Assembly: GCF_013415105.1 (NCBI RefSeq)
Contig: NZ_JACCDF010000014.1
Span: 1-64,000, forward strand
Direction of reading: 5' to 3'
Source of the DNA: Vreelandella salicampi
Lineage (GTDB): Bacteria > Pseudomonadota > Gammaproteobacteria > Pseudomonadales > Halomonadaceae
DNA length: 64,000 nucleotides
Shown here in pieces: positions 44,275-52,984 of this stretch (positions within the stretch are counted from its first letter, which is position 1; the number at the start of each line of letters is the position of its first letter). The translations under genes were made by a program, and so were the position numbers. The notes beneath the pieces were generated by a model. It was not told where the DNA came from. It was given only the letters and a program-made list of their open reading frames with translations, and made no database searches.

Positions 44275-44288
44275 GTGCGGTACCACAC
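44275..44288. promoter_or_regulatory. Palindromic operator, GTKCG-NYAN-CGMAC type (PRC-barrel gene)
   Basis: GTGCGGTACCACAC, one mismatch in the right half. It is 114 bases upstream of the PRC-barrel ATG at 44161 and lies between that gene and the end of the AI-2E family gene. Confidence 0.5.
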
Positions 44289-44327
44289 ACTTGACGAGAC
44301 GACGGGTGAAAATAACGCGCTGACTAT

Positions 44328-45449
44328 CTACCAATCGATTTCATTAGACCCCAACTTAGTGCGCATACTGTTTTTCACGTGCGCCCCGAGGGTGACGAGG
44401 AAGGCTGTCAGAGGAACGGCGAGGATCATGCCAATAACTCCACCCAGTACGGTGCCCCAGAATAGGATGGAGATCACAACCACAGCGGGATGCAGGCCCG
44501 AGCGATCAGCCATGATCTTGGGCGTAAGCACCACGCTTTCCACCAGCTGCGTGGCAGCGATGACTGCCAGCAATAGCAAAACGAGCTGACCGCCCCCGTC
44601 GGGCTGGAAATAGGCAATGGGTACGACGGTGACAACGCCGACAATAAAGCCCAGATACGGCACGATGTTGAGCAACCCCAACGCGAGGCCGAAGTAAATC
44701 GCAGCCTCAAGCCCGATGAGGGTAAAACCAACCGCCATGATGACACCCATGGTCAGTCCGATAATCAGCTGTCCGCGAAAGAACGCGGTAACGTAATCGA
44801 CAAACACCTGACTCAGGTATATCACCTCTTTCTGCGTTTCGTACGTAAACAGAAACAGCGCACCCTTGGCGGACTCCCTCATGCGGTTGCCGGAAAGCAG
44901 TGCAAAGAAGAGGTACAGGGGGACAAAAGCAAGCCCCATTAGAAAACTGATGTATCCGATGGCACGGCTAGTGGCTTGCTCCGCATCGGGAAGCATCGAC
45001 TGGATCTTTATGTCGGACATGAAATCTTCCAACATCGGCAACACTATTGGAAACCGGAACGACAAGATTTCGTGTCCATCCGCCGCTATCTTCGGCACAG
45101 ACTCAAAAAAATCTCTGCCCTGACCTACGGCTGTGGGCAAGACCAGTACCATCACCGTGATAAATAGGCCGAACAGGACCAAAAAAAGCGTGATCACGGC
45201 GGCGAGCCGGTTCATGCGCAAGAATCGCTCGAATAGGTCTACAACCGGGTAAAGCACCAGGGCCAGCACGCCGGCAATCGCCAGAGGGAAAACCAGGGCG
45301 TTTAGGGCAGCGATGATGTGCCCAAGAACCCAGATGATAAATACAATCGTGCCCAACAGGGTGACGGCGCTGAGGGCGACAATGGTGTAACGGAACAGCC
45401 GTTGCTCGCCGGGTGTAAAGTCGAAAGGCGTTCTCTTTTCGATGCTCAT
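44328..45449 (-). CDS. AI-2E/PerM-family membrane permease
   Basis: 373 residues with the family topology: N-terminal helices (VALSAVTLLGTIVFIIWVLG and following), a soluble loop, and C-terminal helices with the conserved FGLALGLLNIVPYLGFIVG and SGLHPAVVVISILFWGTVLGG. Members export small molecules or act as sodium/proton antiporters; in halophiles a Na+(Li+)/H+ role has been reported for relatives, which would fit here. AAGGAAG precedes the ATG. It lies downstream of yqaE on the same strand, with only a short fossil between, so both may share a promoter. Confidence 0.9.
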   Translation of the reverse strand: MSIEKRTPFDFTPGEQRLFRYTIVALSAVTLLGTIVFIIWVLGHIIAALNALVFPLAIAGVLALVLYPVVDLFERFLRMNRLAAVITLFLVLFGLFITVMVLVLPTAVGQGRDFFESVPKIAADGHEILSFRFPIVLPMLEDFMSDIKIQSMLPDAEQATSRAIGYISFLMGLAFVPLYLFFALLSGNRMRESAKGALFLFTYETQKEVIYLSQVFVDYVTAFFRGQLIIGLTMGVIMAVGFTLIGLEAAIYFGLALGLLNIVPYLGFIVGVVTVVPIAYFQPDGGGQLVLLLLAVIAATQLVESVVLTPKIMADRSGLHPAVVVISILFWGTVLGGVIGMILAVPLTAFLVTLGAHVKNSMRTKLGSNEIDW

Positions 45450-45499
45450 GGGCTTCCTTCACCCTCTAGGTAAGCAAGGGGGTTCCATCGTGCTCAAAC

Positions 45500-45574
45500 T
45501 CAGGCAAGTTCCGCAGAGTACTTCTCATTATCTGTGTAGAACACGGATTCGTCTTTTTCCATCGCGTGTTCTAT
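45500..45574 (-). pseudogene. C-terminal fossil of a PRC-barrel gene
   Basis: Directly after the yqaE stop, the frame IEHAMEKDESVFYTDNEKYS reads on to a TGA at 45500. It matches the C-terminal part of the PRC-barrel protein at 43739-44161 (IERTMEDDEAVLYTEIEEEA) in spacing and most residues. No start with a ribosome site exists, so it is a leftover from a lost or rearranged copy. Confidence 0.6.
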
Positions 45575-45733
45575 TTATCGCCTAGCGATGATCCACACGG
45601 CGTGAACGATGCCGGGCACATATCCGAACAGCGTAAGCAAAATGTTGATCCAAAAATGCATTCCGATGCCTACCTGCAAGAAGACGCCGAGCGGTGGCAG
45701 AAGGATCGCGATGATGATGCGTAACAGATCCAA
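45575..45733 (-). CDS. yqaE: YqaE/Pmp3-family small membrane protein
   Basis: 52 residues starting from TTG (AGGAG lies 8 bases upstream): LDLLRIIIAILLPPLGVFLQ, then a second helix (WINILLTLFGYVPGIVHAVW) and a basic end. The PPLGV motif and the pair of helices are diagnostic of the Pmp3/YqaE family, which influences membrane potential and is induced by salt and cold. A nearby ATG at 45739 is in another frame and does not give this product. A consensus palindrome lies 80 bases upstream at 45813-45826. Confidence 0.85.
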   Translation of the reverse strand: MDLLRIIIAILLPPLGVFLQVGIGMHFWINILLTLFGYVPGIVHAVWIIARR

Positions 45734-45812
45734 TGGTCATACTCCTGGATAGAATAGGATGCCCCAACGGGCGAGAGACTCCGCATTCTGCACCGTATGG
45801 CCCGAAGGCTCC

Positions 45813-45826
45813 GTGCGGCATCGCAC
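45813..45826. promoter_or_regulatory. Palindromic operator, GTKCG-NYAN-CGMAC type (yqaE side)
   Basis: GTGCGGCATCGCAC, full match. It is 80 bases upstream of the yqaE TTG and 87 bases from the divergent gene at 45914. A half-degenerate copy (CGCCATCGCAC) lies at 45855-45865. Confidence 0.65.
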
Positions 45827-45898
45827 ACTCGGCCGGAAAAAATACGGTAGTAGACGCCATCGCACAGCTCTGATCGTGGTTTTTCTTCCTCAAACAGC

Positions 45899-45912
45899 GT
45901 GCGCTAGCGCAC
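45899..45912. promoter_or_regulatory. Palindromic operator, GTKCG-NYAN-CGMAC type (perfect palindrome)
   Basis: GTGCGCTAGCGCAC is perfectly self-complementary over 14 bases. It ends one base before the GTG proposed as start of the next gene, so either that start is wrong or the bound protein would block translation initiation and transcription alike. Confidence 0.65.
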
Positions 45913-45913
45913 A

Positions 45914-47074
45914 GTGAATATTGAGAAACGTGCCTATACTCCAACTATTGACGCCCGGCGCGTCGAAAAATGGAAAAGGTGGCGGGCTCGGGAAGCCCTT
46001 TCAAATGCTATGAGTATTGTTCTGGTCGCACTGGCCCTGATGTTGGTGATTGCTACGCTCCTTCCGCTACTGCGTTTCAACCAGTGGTGGATTCGCGTGC
46101 TGGATTTTCCCAGAGCGCAGATCGCTACCGCCGGTATTGTCATTCTTTGCTTCTACCTCTATTACTGGGACACGCAACGCCCCTACGAATCCGCCGTTCT
46201 CGCGCTATTGGTATTGGCCGTGGGATATCAAGTCGTCAAGATGCTGCCTTACACGGTGCTGATGCCCAAGCAGGTGCTAACGACTGAATCTGACTCGGAT
46301 GACGCCAATATTAGCCTGCTCGTGGCAAACGTGTTGATGGAAAACCAGGAGTCAAAGGCGCTCCTGGGTATCGTGCGCAAGTATAATCCAGACATGATCC
46401 TGACCGTGGAGACCGACCGGTGGTGGGAAAAAGCGCTCAGAACACTGGAAAATGAGTATCCGCACACGCTCAAACATCCGCTCGACAACACCTATGGGAT
46501 GCTTCTGTACAGTCGCCTGGAGCTAATCAATCCCGACATCCGGTTTATTCTCGAAGACAGCATGCCATCGATGCACATGCAGGTGATATTGCCTTCCGGC
46601 GACCGGGTATTTATGCATTTCGTTCACCCCGACCCTCCCAACCCAATGTTTGCGACCGAGACGACGGAACGCGATGCGGAGCTGCTCATTGTGGGCCGGG
46701 AAGTTGAGACGCGCGAAGGGCCCACCATTATTGCCGGGGATTTCAACGATGTCGCCTGGTCCCAAACCACGTCCCTGTTTCAGAAAACCAGTGGTCTGCT
46801 CGACCCGCGTGTTGGGCGGGGAATGTACAACTCCTTCAACGCCAAGAATCCACTCATGCGCTGGCCGCTCGATCACGTCTTCCACTCTGATCATTTCAAG
46901 CTTGTCCGCATGGAAAGAGGCCCCGCCTGGGGATCGGATCATTTTCCCATGTTCATCGAGCTGAGCCTTGAGACAGGAGCAAAAGCCGACCAGGTGGAAC
47001 CCGATACCAACCGGGCGGAAGGCGAGCAGGTCGATGAGAAGATAGAAGATGGTAAGCAGCAAGCAGACGAATGA
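45914..47074 (+). CDS. Membrane-anchored endonuclease/exonuclease/phosphatase-fold protein
   Basis: 386 residues. A basic N-terminus and three TM helices (about 33-110) are followed by an EEP domain: ISLLVANVLMEN, metal-binding Glu in ILTVETD, IAGDFND, and the late SDHFPMF pair. Relatives cut phosphodiester or phosphomonoester bonds in nucleic acids or lipids; this YafD-like membrane type has no settled substrate. The last 30 residues are acidic and look disordered. The GTG start lacks a ribosome site; ATG 46010 would remove the basic N-terminus but keep the helices. A sensor GGDEF gene follows 56 bases later. Confidence 0.85.
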   Translation: MNIEKRAYTPTIDARRVEKWKRWRAREALSNAMSIVLVALALMLVIATLLPLLRFNQWWIRVLDFPRAQIATAGIVILCFYLYYWDTQRPYESAVLALLVLAVGYQVVKMLPYTVLMPKQVLTTESDSDDANISLLVANVLMENQESKALLGIVRKYNPDMILTVETDRWWEKALRTLENEYPHTLKHPLDNTYGMLLYSRLELINPDIRFILEDSMPSMHMQVILPSGDRVFMHFVHPDPPNPMFATETTERDAELLIVGREVETREGPTIIAGDFNDVAWSQTTSLFQKTSGLLDPRVGRGMYNSFNAKNPLMRWPLDHVFHSDHFKLVRMERGPAWGSDHFPMFIELSLETGAKADQVEPDTNRAEGEQVDEKIEDGKQQADE

Positions 47075-47130
47075 CTCTGTCAGGAGGAACGTCTTTCTTG
47101 ATCTTTTCTGCTCTTATTCAGAGCTAAACA

Positions 47131-48486
47131 ATGCAGGCAAATATGCGATTAGCGGATTTTATTCGGGAAAATATAGAGCCGATTCTTGAGAACTGGGAAA
47201 AATTTGCCAAAACCCTCCATCATGCCAGCCATATGGGCACGACTGGGCTGCGCGACCACGCCAAGGACATGCTTCTGGTGATTGCCGACGATATCGATTC
47301 ACACCAAAGTGACTCAGAACAGGCCGCTAAATCGAAAGGACGTGGATCCGAAGATGGTGGGGAATCCTGGGCAGAAGTGCACGGTGGCGAACGCCAAACC
47401 AGCGGCTTCAGTGTCATGGAGACCATTTCCGAGTTCCGAGCCCTGCGTGCGAGCGTGGTGTCACTCTGGACGAAAGCGTACCCAACGGTTTCCGGCCCGC
47501 AGCTTGACGACCTTACCCGTTTCCATGAAGCCATCGACCAAGCCGTCGCGGAATCGCTAGAGCAATATGCGACCGTAAAAGAGGTGGAAACTCGGTTGTT
47601 CAGCGCCGTTCTGGTGGCATCGCCCGACCCGATTTGTGTTCTCAATCTAGAAGGTCGGTTTATTTATGCCAACCAGGCCACGGCCGATCTTTTCGCTCTT
47701 GCGCCCGAGGCGATCATCGGAAAATCCAGCTTTGACCTCGGGTTTTCGTTCGCTTCGGATTTTCAGCGCAACCATGAAAAAGTAATGGCTGACCAGTCCA
47801 CCTATCGCGGCAATTTGATTCACACCTTTGCTTCTAAACAGGGTGAAAGGTTCGAATATCTGCTGGCGCCCGTGCTTGATGAGCATCAACACACGGAAGC
47901 GACGGTCTGCATTTTCCGGGATGTTACCGAACGAGCGCTCGCCGAAGAAAAAGCATGGCACAACGCCCATCATGACCCTTTGACCGGACTACCAAATCGA
48001 CGTCTGTTCCTGGACCGCCTGGAACAGGAAGTGAAACATGCAAAACGCAGTGGCGTGCCGCTTGCCCTGCTTTTCCTGGACCTTGATGGCTTCAAGGAAG
48101 TCAATGATTCGCTCGGCCATGAAGCTGGCGATCATCTGCTGTGTGAGGTAGCAGAACGTCTTGTTGATCGGGTTCGCGAGGACGACACGGTTGCCCGTCT
48201 GGGTGGCGATGAATTTACCGTGATTCTCACCGCGGCAAATCGACGTAAGGATGTTGAGCTTGTCGCTCAGAATATTATTGATGCGCTCGCAGTGTCCTTT
48301 CAAACCTCGCAACAGCCTATCCAGATTTCCGTGAGTATCGGGATCTCGTTCTACCCCGAGGATGCATCCTCTTCTCCGGTTCTACTGCAAGCCGCGGATC
48401 ACGCCATGTACAATGCCAAAAAGTCCGGTTCAAACCGGATGTGCTTTTACGACACATCCGAAAAGGTGGACGCACATTCTCTCTGA
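47131..48486 (+). CDS. RsbRD-N/PAS/GGDEF diguanylate cyclase
   Basis: 451 residues. The N-terminal helical part (LADFIRENIEPILENWEKFAKTL) resembles the non-heme-globin-like N-terminal domain of RsbR proteins. A PAS domain follows (about 155-280, SPDPICVLNLEGRFIYANQATADLF), then GGDEF (about 285-445) with DPLTGLPNRR, LDLDGFKEVND and an intact LGGDEF. It is soluble and would make c-di-GMP in response to a cytoplasmic signal. It probably shares a transcript with the EEP-fold gene. It ends 20 bases from the convergent DUF2254 gene. Confidence 0.9.
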   Translation: MQANMRLADFIRENIEPILENWEKFAKTLHHASHMGTTGLRDHAKDMLLVIADDIDSHQSDSEQAAKSKGRGSEDGGESWAEVHGGERQTSGFSVMETISEFRALRASVVSLWTKAYPTVSGPQLDDLTRFHEAIDQAVAESLEQYATVKEVETRLFSAVLVASPDPICVLNLEGRFIYANQATADLFALAPEAIIGKSSFDLGFSFASDFQRNHEKVMADQSTYRGNLIHTFASKQGERFEYLLAPVLDEHQHTEATVCIFRDVTERALAEEKAWHNAHHDPLTGLPNRRLFLDRLEQEVKHAKRSGVPLALLFLDLDGFKEVNDSLGHEAGDHLLCEVAERLVDRVREDDTVARLGGDEFTVILTAANRRKDVELVAQNIIDALAVSFQTSQQPIQISVSIGISFYPEDASSSPVLLQAADHAMYNAKKSGSNRMCFYDTSEKVDAHSL

Positions 48487-48506
48487 ACCGAATGTTCATT
48501 AAGGAC

Positions 48507-49817
48507 TTAGGCCGACGAAAACGCGGCCTCTCTGCGCACCGCATCGATATCGTCCTCAATTACCATCACCCGTTCCGAGCGTGCCAGAGCCATCCGTGAA
48601 TGTTTTTTGGCGGCGGCAGCCATCGCACTGTCGCCTGTTTCGGCCAACGCCCAAAGCGCTTTCTGCAGGCGAATGGATACTTCAACCATATTTGCTCCGT
48701 CACGGGCAATGGCCGTAAAGGCATCGTCGAACAAGTCGTCGGTCACCAGTTCCGGAACCGATACCCGGTCATAAGTGACCGCCTGTAAGGTGTCCTTTTC
48801 AACTGGCGATTGCCAAAGCGTAAATAGTCGTACCATTGTACTAATGACATTGATCGCGGTTCCCGGGTCATTGATACCAGGCGACAGCGCCTTGTCGGCA
48901 ATCTCGGATAACGCTAGAACCCCGAAGCGGGGATCATCTTCAAAGGTGCGGCTTGAGCGAATCGTGAAGGCGCTGGAAAAGGCGTCCAGATTGGACGACT
49001 CGTCCTCCTCACTTCTCTGTTCAAAATCCCCTTCATAGCCCCCTTCAATACGAAGCAGCGGGCGGCATTGGCTAACAAACGCGCCGGGGAGTGCTGTCAC
49101 CACCACGTGGCAATTGAGTGCTTCAGCGTGAGCTTGTAACGTCTCCAGATCAATACGCTGGATATAACCCACTGTTGAAGAACAGACGGGTATTCCCTTG
49201 CCGAAGACCTGTTGCGGGGAGGCTTTCATAGCGCCGAGTGTGGGCGCGTGTCGACGACGATCCAGAGCGTCACCGGCGGCCTTTTCTGCTTTCTCAATGG
49301 TATTCACCACCCTGCCCAGCCGGGCAATTCTGTCTACCCAGCGAACGAACGTGATGACAACAATGGCGAACACCAACAGGGTTAGCACGAAGATGGCAAA
49401 CCGGCCAGCAGCGTCAAACAGGTCATTCTGGACGGTTATCAGGGAAACAATACTGAAGATGAACGCGCCGATAAACGCAGACAAAGCGTTCTGGGTGACG
49501 TCATCGGCAATAACCAGGGGGATGGAACGCGGTGTCGCACCGGCGCTGGCGGATGCATAAGCGGCCACCATGGAACCTACCGCAAAGGTCGCAATCACCA
49601 GCATGCTGGACGCCATGATGGACAACAGGGACTCGACAGATTCCAGGGTGATCTCAGGCACCACCGTGGAAAGCCCCAAATTGTCAGCCAACAAGGCGAT
49701 AAAGGTACCACCAATAGACAGCACGCAAAGGACCAGCGGCTTAACCCACAAGCGCTCTTTAATCCGACTGAAAAAAAAGCGCAGCCTGTCCATGGTGAAC
49801 CGTTTTGTTTGGGCCAT
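48507..49817 (-). CDS. DUF2254 membrane protein (copy A)
   Basis: 436 residues. Four hydrophobic segments occupy the first ~170 residues (VLCVLSIGGTFIALLADN, ASSMLVIATFAVGSMVAAY, ALSAFIGAFIFSIVSLI, FAIFVLTLLVFAIVVITF), then the conserved cytoplasmic part with GYIQRIDLETLQ and SEIADKALSPGINDPGTA. Function unknown. The ATG at 49817 is 5 bases after AGGAG; readings that begin further upstream overlap the yetF gene. Third gene of katE-yetF-DUF2254. Confidence 0.88.
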   Translation of the reverse strand: MAQTKRFTMDRLRFFFSRIKERLWVKPLVLCVLSIGGTFIALLADNLGLSTVVPEITLESVESLLSIMASSMLVIATFAVGSMVAAYASASAGATPRSIPLVIADDVTQNALSAFIGAFIFSIVSLITVQNDLFDAAGRFAIFVLTLLVFAIVVITFVRWVDRIARLGRVVNTIEKAEKAAGDALDRRRHAPTLGAMKASPQQVFGKGIPVCSSTVGYIQRIDLETLQAHAEALNCHVVVTALPGAFVSQCRPLLRIEGGYEGDFEQRSEEDESSNLDAFSSAFTIRSSRTFEDDPRFGVLALSEIADKALSPGINDPGTAINVISTMVRLFTLWQSPVEKDTLQAVTYDRVSVPELVTDDLFDDAFTAIARDGANMVEVSIRLQKALWALAETGDSAMAAAAKKHSRMALARSERVMVIEDDIDAVRREAAFSSA

Positions 49818-49839
49818 CATTTCTCCTCTGCGGTTAGAC

Positions 49840-50394
49840 TCAGGATTCTGAGGCCGACTTGCGGACATCCCCGGGGCCGTCAACGCCGACCAGACTGGAA
49901 CCGTTACCCCCCTCTTTACTTCCCTTTTCTCCCGACAAGACGACGCTGAACGAGCCATCGGTCTCTAGGACGACTGCGCGCACTTTTTCCAACGAGTCGA
50001 TCCCGGTCGAGCGGACCGCTGCCCGTATTTCGTCTTCGGTCACCCTCGCTTTCACCAGAGGTGCGGAAAGAAACTTGCCACAGTATAGCAACATCTGCGG
50101 CTCGCCCGTCGCCAGCCGCCGCACCCAACGTACCCGAACACTCGACCAGGTGACAGCGAACTGCAAGCCGATAAGCAAGGCGAAAGCCAACAGCCCTTCG
50201 GCCAAAGCGACATCCTTGGCCAGCAGGATGGTCGCCAAGGTTGAGCCAAGAGCGACGGTCACAACCAGATCGAAGGCGTTCATCTTGGAGAGTGTCCGTT
50301 TCCCCGACATACGAAGGAACACCACGAGAGCCACGTAAGCCAGCACCCCGACTACCAGGGTGCGGAACAAACTATCCCATCCACTAAACAGCAT
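49840..50394 (-). CDS. DUF421 protein (YetF family)
   Basis: 184 residues: three TM helices (about 8-85), then the conserved DUF421 soluble domain (GEPQMLLYCGKFLSAPLVKARVTEDE, and EKVRAVVLETDGSFSVV). Motifs S-G-K-R-T and F-D-L-V-V-T between helices are typical. The tail is Gly/Ser-rich. YetF homologues appear in stress and sporulation-related membranes, but the activity is unknown. It is 30 bases after katE and 22 before DUF2254, so these form one operon. Confidence 0.88.
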   Translation of the reverse strand: MLFSGWDSLFRTLVVGVLAYVALVVFLRMSGKRTLSKMNAFDLVVTVALGSTLATILLAKDVALAEGLLAFALLIGLQFAVTWSSVRVRWVRRLATGEPQMLLYCGKFLSAPLVKARVTEDEIRAAVRSTGIDSLEKVRAVVLETDGSFSVVLSGEKGSKEGGNGSSLVGVDGPGDVRKSASES

Positions 50395-50424
50395 CTGTTT
50401 ACTCCTACCGACAGCCGGGCAGCA

Positions 50425-52779
50425 TCATTTAGCTGGTGGGTCTATTTCACGGGAGGAATGGCGATGCGCCGCCACGGCATCGATGAAGGTGGGCGCGATT
50501 CCGGCCGCATCGGCGCTATCCGCCATCAAAATGCCAGGGTCTTGCCCCGCGGCTGAGTCGATGCCCGCCATTTCCAGCAGCTTCCGCCCGGCACCCAGCG
50601 CAAGAATCGTTTTGCAGTGCTTGAACTGATCTTTGACGAACTCCATTGGGTCGCCGTTATCCACCAGCGTCTGGACCGCCTCACTGCCATCGGGTATGAC
50701 GAGCGCATCGAACAAAAACCCCGGCGCATTTTCCATCGATTTGTCCGCTTCTATTTCCTCGCCAGTTTTATCGCCAGAATCACCGACGCCGGCAAATAAG
50801 CCTACCTTTGGCCCCACGAAATGCACCACGGCCCCCGCATTGGTCAGCGCACTATGAAGACTGGCAAGCGACGCATAGTGAACGCCGTCCTCGACCAATA
50901 CGGCAATCTGGCGTGTTCGAACACCGCCTTCGCCCGGTAGCGACATCATCGACAAGGCCGGGGATTGGTTCACTTCAGCGGGCTCGGGGTTCTCCATTGC
51001 CTTCGGCATAGCAGCGGGCACTGCCATACCCAAACCGTCCGCGACCTTGGCGGCCAGGTCCGGTGACACGTTCACCAGCGAGGACAACATTCGCTCACGG
51101 ATAGCGGGCACGCCGACCTTGCTCAGCTCGAAGCGGAACCCGGCCACAATATGCGCTTGTTCGACCGCCGACTGACTATTGAAGAACAGGGTGGCTTGGG
51201 CATAGTGCTCGGCAAATTTTTCCGGCTTGCCACGGACTTTGTCTTCGGCATTGGTATCGGGAAAAGACACGAATCCGCTGGGTCCGGTTTGGCTGGCGCC
51301 GCCTTGGAATGGGCAGCCACCCGCCAGCGAATTCGGTTCGTAGGCAACACGCCCGCGATGCACCGCCTGACGATGCAAACCGTCGCGTTGGTTGTTCTGT
51401 ACCGGCGCAAGCGACGTGTTGATGGGGATTTCGTGGAAATTGGGGCCACCGAGTCGCGTGATCTGGGTATCGGAATAGGAGTGGATACGACCGGCAAGCA
51501 AAGGGTCGTTGGAGAAATCGATACCGGGTACGACGTGGGCCGTGCAGAATGCGACCTGCTCGGTTTCCGCAAAGAAATTGTCCGGGTTGCGGTTCAGCAC
51601 CATGCGCCCGACCGGCGTGACCGGCACCAATTCCTCCGGCACGATTTTGGTCGAGTCGAGCACATCAAAGCTGAAGCTCTCGGCCTGTTCCTCGGTGAAT
51701 ATCTGCAGCCCCAGCTCCCATTCGGGGAATTCACCGGCTTCGATGGCTTCCCATAGATCCCGCCGATGAAAATCCGGATCCGCGCCGGATATCTTCACCG
51801 CTTCGTCCCAGACCAGTGAATACGTGCCCTGCAGCGGCGTCCAGTGGAACTTGCAGAATACCGATTCGCCCTGTTCGTTGACCAAGCGGAAGGTATGCAC
51901 GCCAAAGCCCTGCATCATCCGATAGCTGCGCGGTATACCGCGATCCGACATTACCCACATCAGCATGTGAGTGGATTCCGGCATGAGCGACACGAAATCC
52001 CAGAAGGTGTCATGGGCAGACGCCGCTTGCGGCATACCGTGATGCGGCTCCGGTTTGAGGGCGTGGACAAGATCGGGAAACTTCATCGCATCCTGAATAA
52101 AGAACACCGGTATGTTATTGCCGACCAGATCCCAGTTGCCTTCATCGGTATAGAACTTCACCGCAAAGCCACGGGCGTCGCGGGCGGTGTCTTTCGAGCC
52201 GCGTTCGCCAGCCACGGTGGAGAAGCGCGCAAACAAGGGCGTTATTTTACCTTTCTCAGCGAATGGGGCCGCCCGAGTGTATTGGGTCAGCGCGTCATAA
52301 GCTTCAAAGTACCCGTGCGCGGCTGAACCGCGGGCATGGACGATGCGCTCGGGGATGCGTTCGTGATCAAAGTGAGTGATTTTTTCCCGCAGAATGAAAT
52401 CTTCAAGTAACGATGGCCCACGCAGCCCGGCTTTCAGGGTGTTCTGATTATCGGCAATACGAACCCCCTGATTGGTCGTCAGCGGTTGGTCGCTGGGATC
52501 GACTTTGAATTGGTCGAGCGGCGCGATGGTTTCGTTCGTGCCGAGCTGCGCTGGACCGCCGGTTTTTGCCGTCCCGGGTTCCTCAGTCGTCGTGCTGGCC
52601 GTCAACTCACTGGAGCCCGGCTTCACTGTCTCCCCGGCCGGTGGCGCCACGGCGTTGTCGTGACCGTGCTCAAGCGCCTTGGTCCGGTTATGGGGCATCG
52701 CAGCGACGAAATCATCGCTGGCAAGGCCTTGCTTCGCGACGACGTCGTTGGTTCTGAGCACTTTCTTTTCTGTAGCCAT
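50425..52779 (-). CDS. katE: Monofunctional catalase, large-subunit clade (HPII/KatE)
   Basis: 784 residues. The long N-terminal arm (about 110 residues) and C-terminal flavodoxin/DJ-1-like domain (about 610-784) mark the large clade. Core residues: distal His in [13 protein letters not shown], Asn in [12 protein letters not shown], and the proximal heme-ligand Tyr in [12 protein letters not shown]. It removes H2O2 in the cytoplasm. The ATG at 52779 has GGAG 7 bases upstream. Two palindromes of the window's recurrent type lie 96 and 121 bases upstream, pointing to stress control. Confidence 0.95.
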   Translation of the reverse strand: MATEKKVLRTNDVVAKQGLASDDFVAAMPHNRTKALEHGHDNAVAPPAGETVKPGSSELTASTTTEEPGTAKTGGPAQLGTNETIAPLDQFKVDPSDQPLTTNQGVRIADNQNTLKAGLRGPSLLEDFILREKITHFDHERIPERIVHARGSAAHGYFEAYDALTQYTRAAPFAEKGKITPLFARFSTVAGERGSKDTARDARGFAVKFYTDEGNWDLVGNNIPVFFIQDAMKFPDLVHALKPEPHHGMPQAASAHDTFWDFVSLMPESTHMLMWVMSDRGIPRSYRMMQGFGVHTFRLVNEQGESVFCKFHWTPLQGTYSLVWDEAVKISGADPDFHRRDLWEAIEAGEFPEWELGLQIFTEEQAESFSFDVLDSTKIVPEELVPVTPVGRMVLNRNPDNFFAETEQVAFCTAHVVPGIDFSNDPLLAGRIHSYSDTQITRLGGPNFHEIPINTSLAPVQNNQRDGLHRQAVHRGRVAYEPNSLAGGCPFQGGASQTGPSGFVSFPDTNAEDKVRGKPEKFAEHYAQATLFFNSQSAVEQAHIVAGFRFELSKVGVPAIRERMLSSLVNVSPDLAAKVADGLGMAVPAAMPKAMENPEPAEVNQSPALSMMSLPGEGGVRTRQIAVLVEDGVHYASLASLHSALTNAGAVVHFVGPKVGLFAGVGDSGDKTGEEIEADKSMENAPGFLFDALVIPDGSEAVQTLVDNGDPMEFVKDQFKHCKTILALGAGRKLLEMAGIDSAAGQDPGILMADSADAAGIAPTFIDAVAAHRHSSREIDPPAK

Positions 52780-52874
52780 GATGTTTCTCCGAGGATGCGG
52801 GGAATGTGGACAATCGAGAGACTGCTCGTACCGATAGCCTTGGTGGATCTTCACGCTGCGGGTAAGCGCTGTCT

Positions 52875-52888
52875 GTTCGGTAACGAAC
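52875..52888. promoter_or_regulatory. Palindromic operator, T/A variant (katE proximal)
   Basis: GTTCGGTAACGAAC, symmetric, with T and A replacing the third and twelfth bases of the usual GTGCG/CGCAC arms while keeping the 5-4-5 layout and the central YA. Its centre is 25 bases from that of the next site. Confidence 0.5.
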
Positions 52889-52899
52889 GTTCATGCTTA

Positions 52900-52913
52900 G
52901 TGCGATAGCGCAC
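52900..52913. promoter_or_regulatory. Palindromic operator, GTKCG-NYAN-CGMAC type (katE / DUF2254-B divergent region)
   Basis: GTGCGATAGCGCAC, full match. It lies 121 bases before katE and 72 before the divergent gene at 52985, so it could serve both. Confidence 0.6.
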
Positions 52914-52984
52914 CGACGCGGCATCCGCCGACGGGTGACGCTGACTGAAAAACGCACCGCTCAGTCAAACTAGGAGGTAACAGC

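Noticed and set aside
45582..45739. A minus-strand reading from ATG 45739 rich in His and Arg
   Set aside because: It is a frame-shifted shadow of yqaE; the TTG frame gives the clear Pmp3 sequence.
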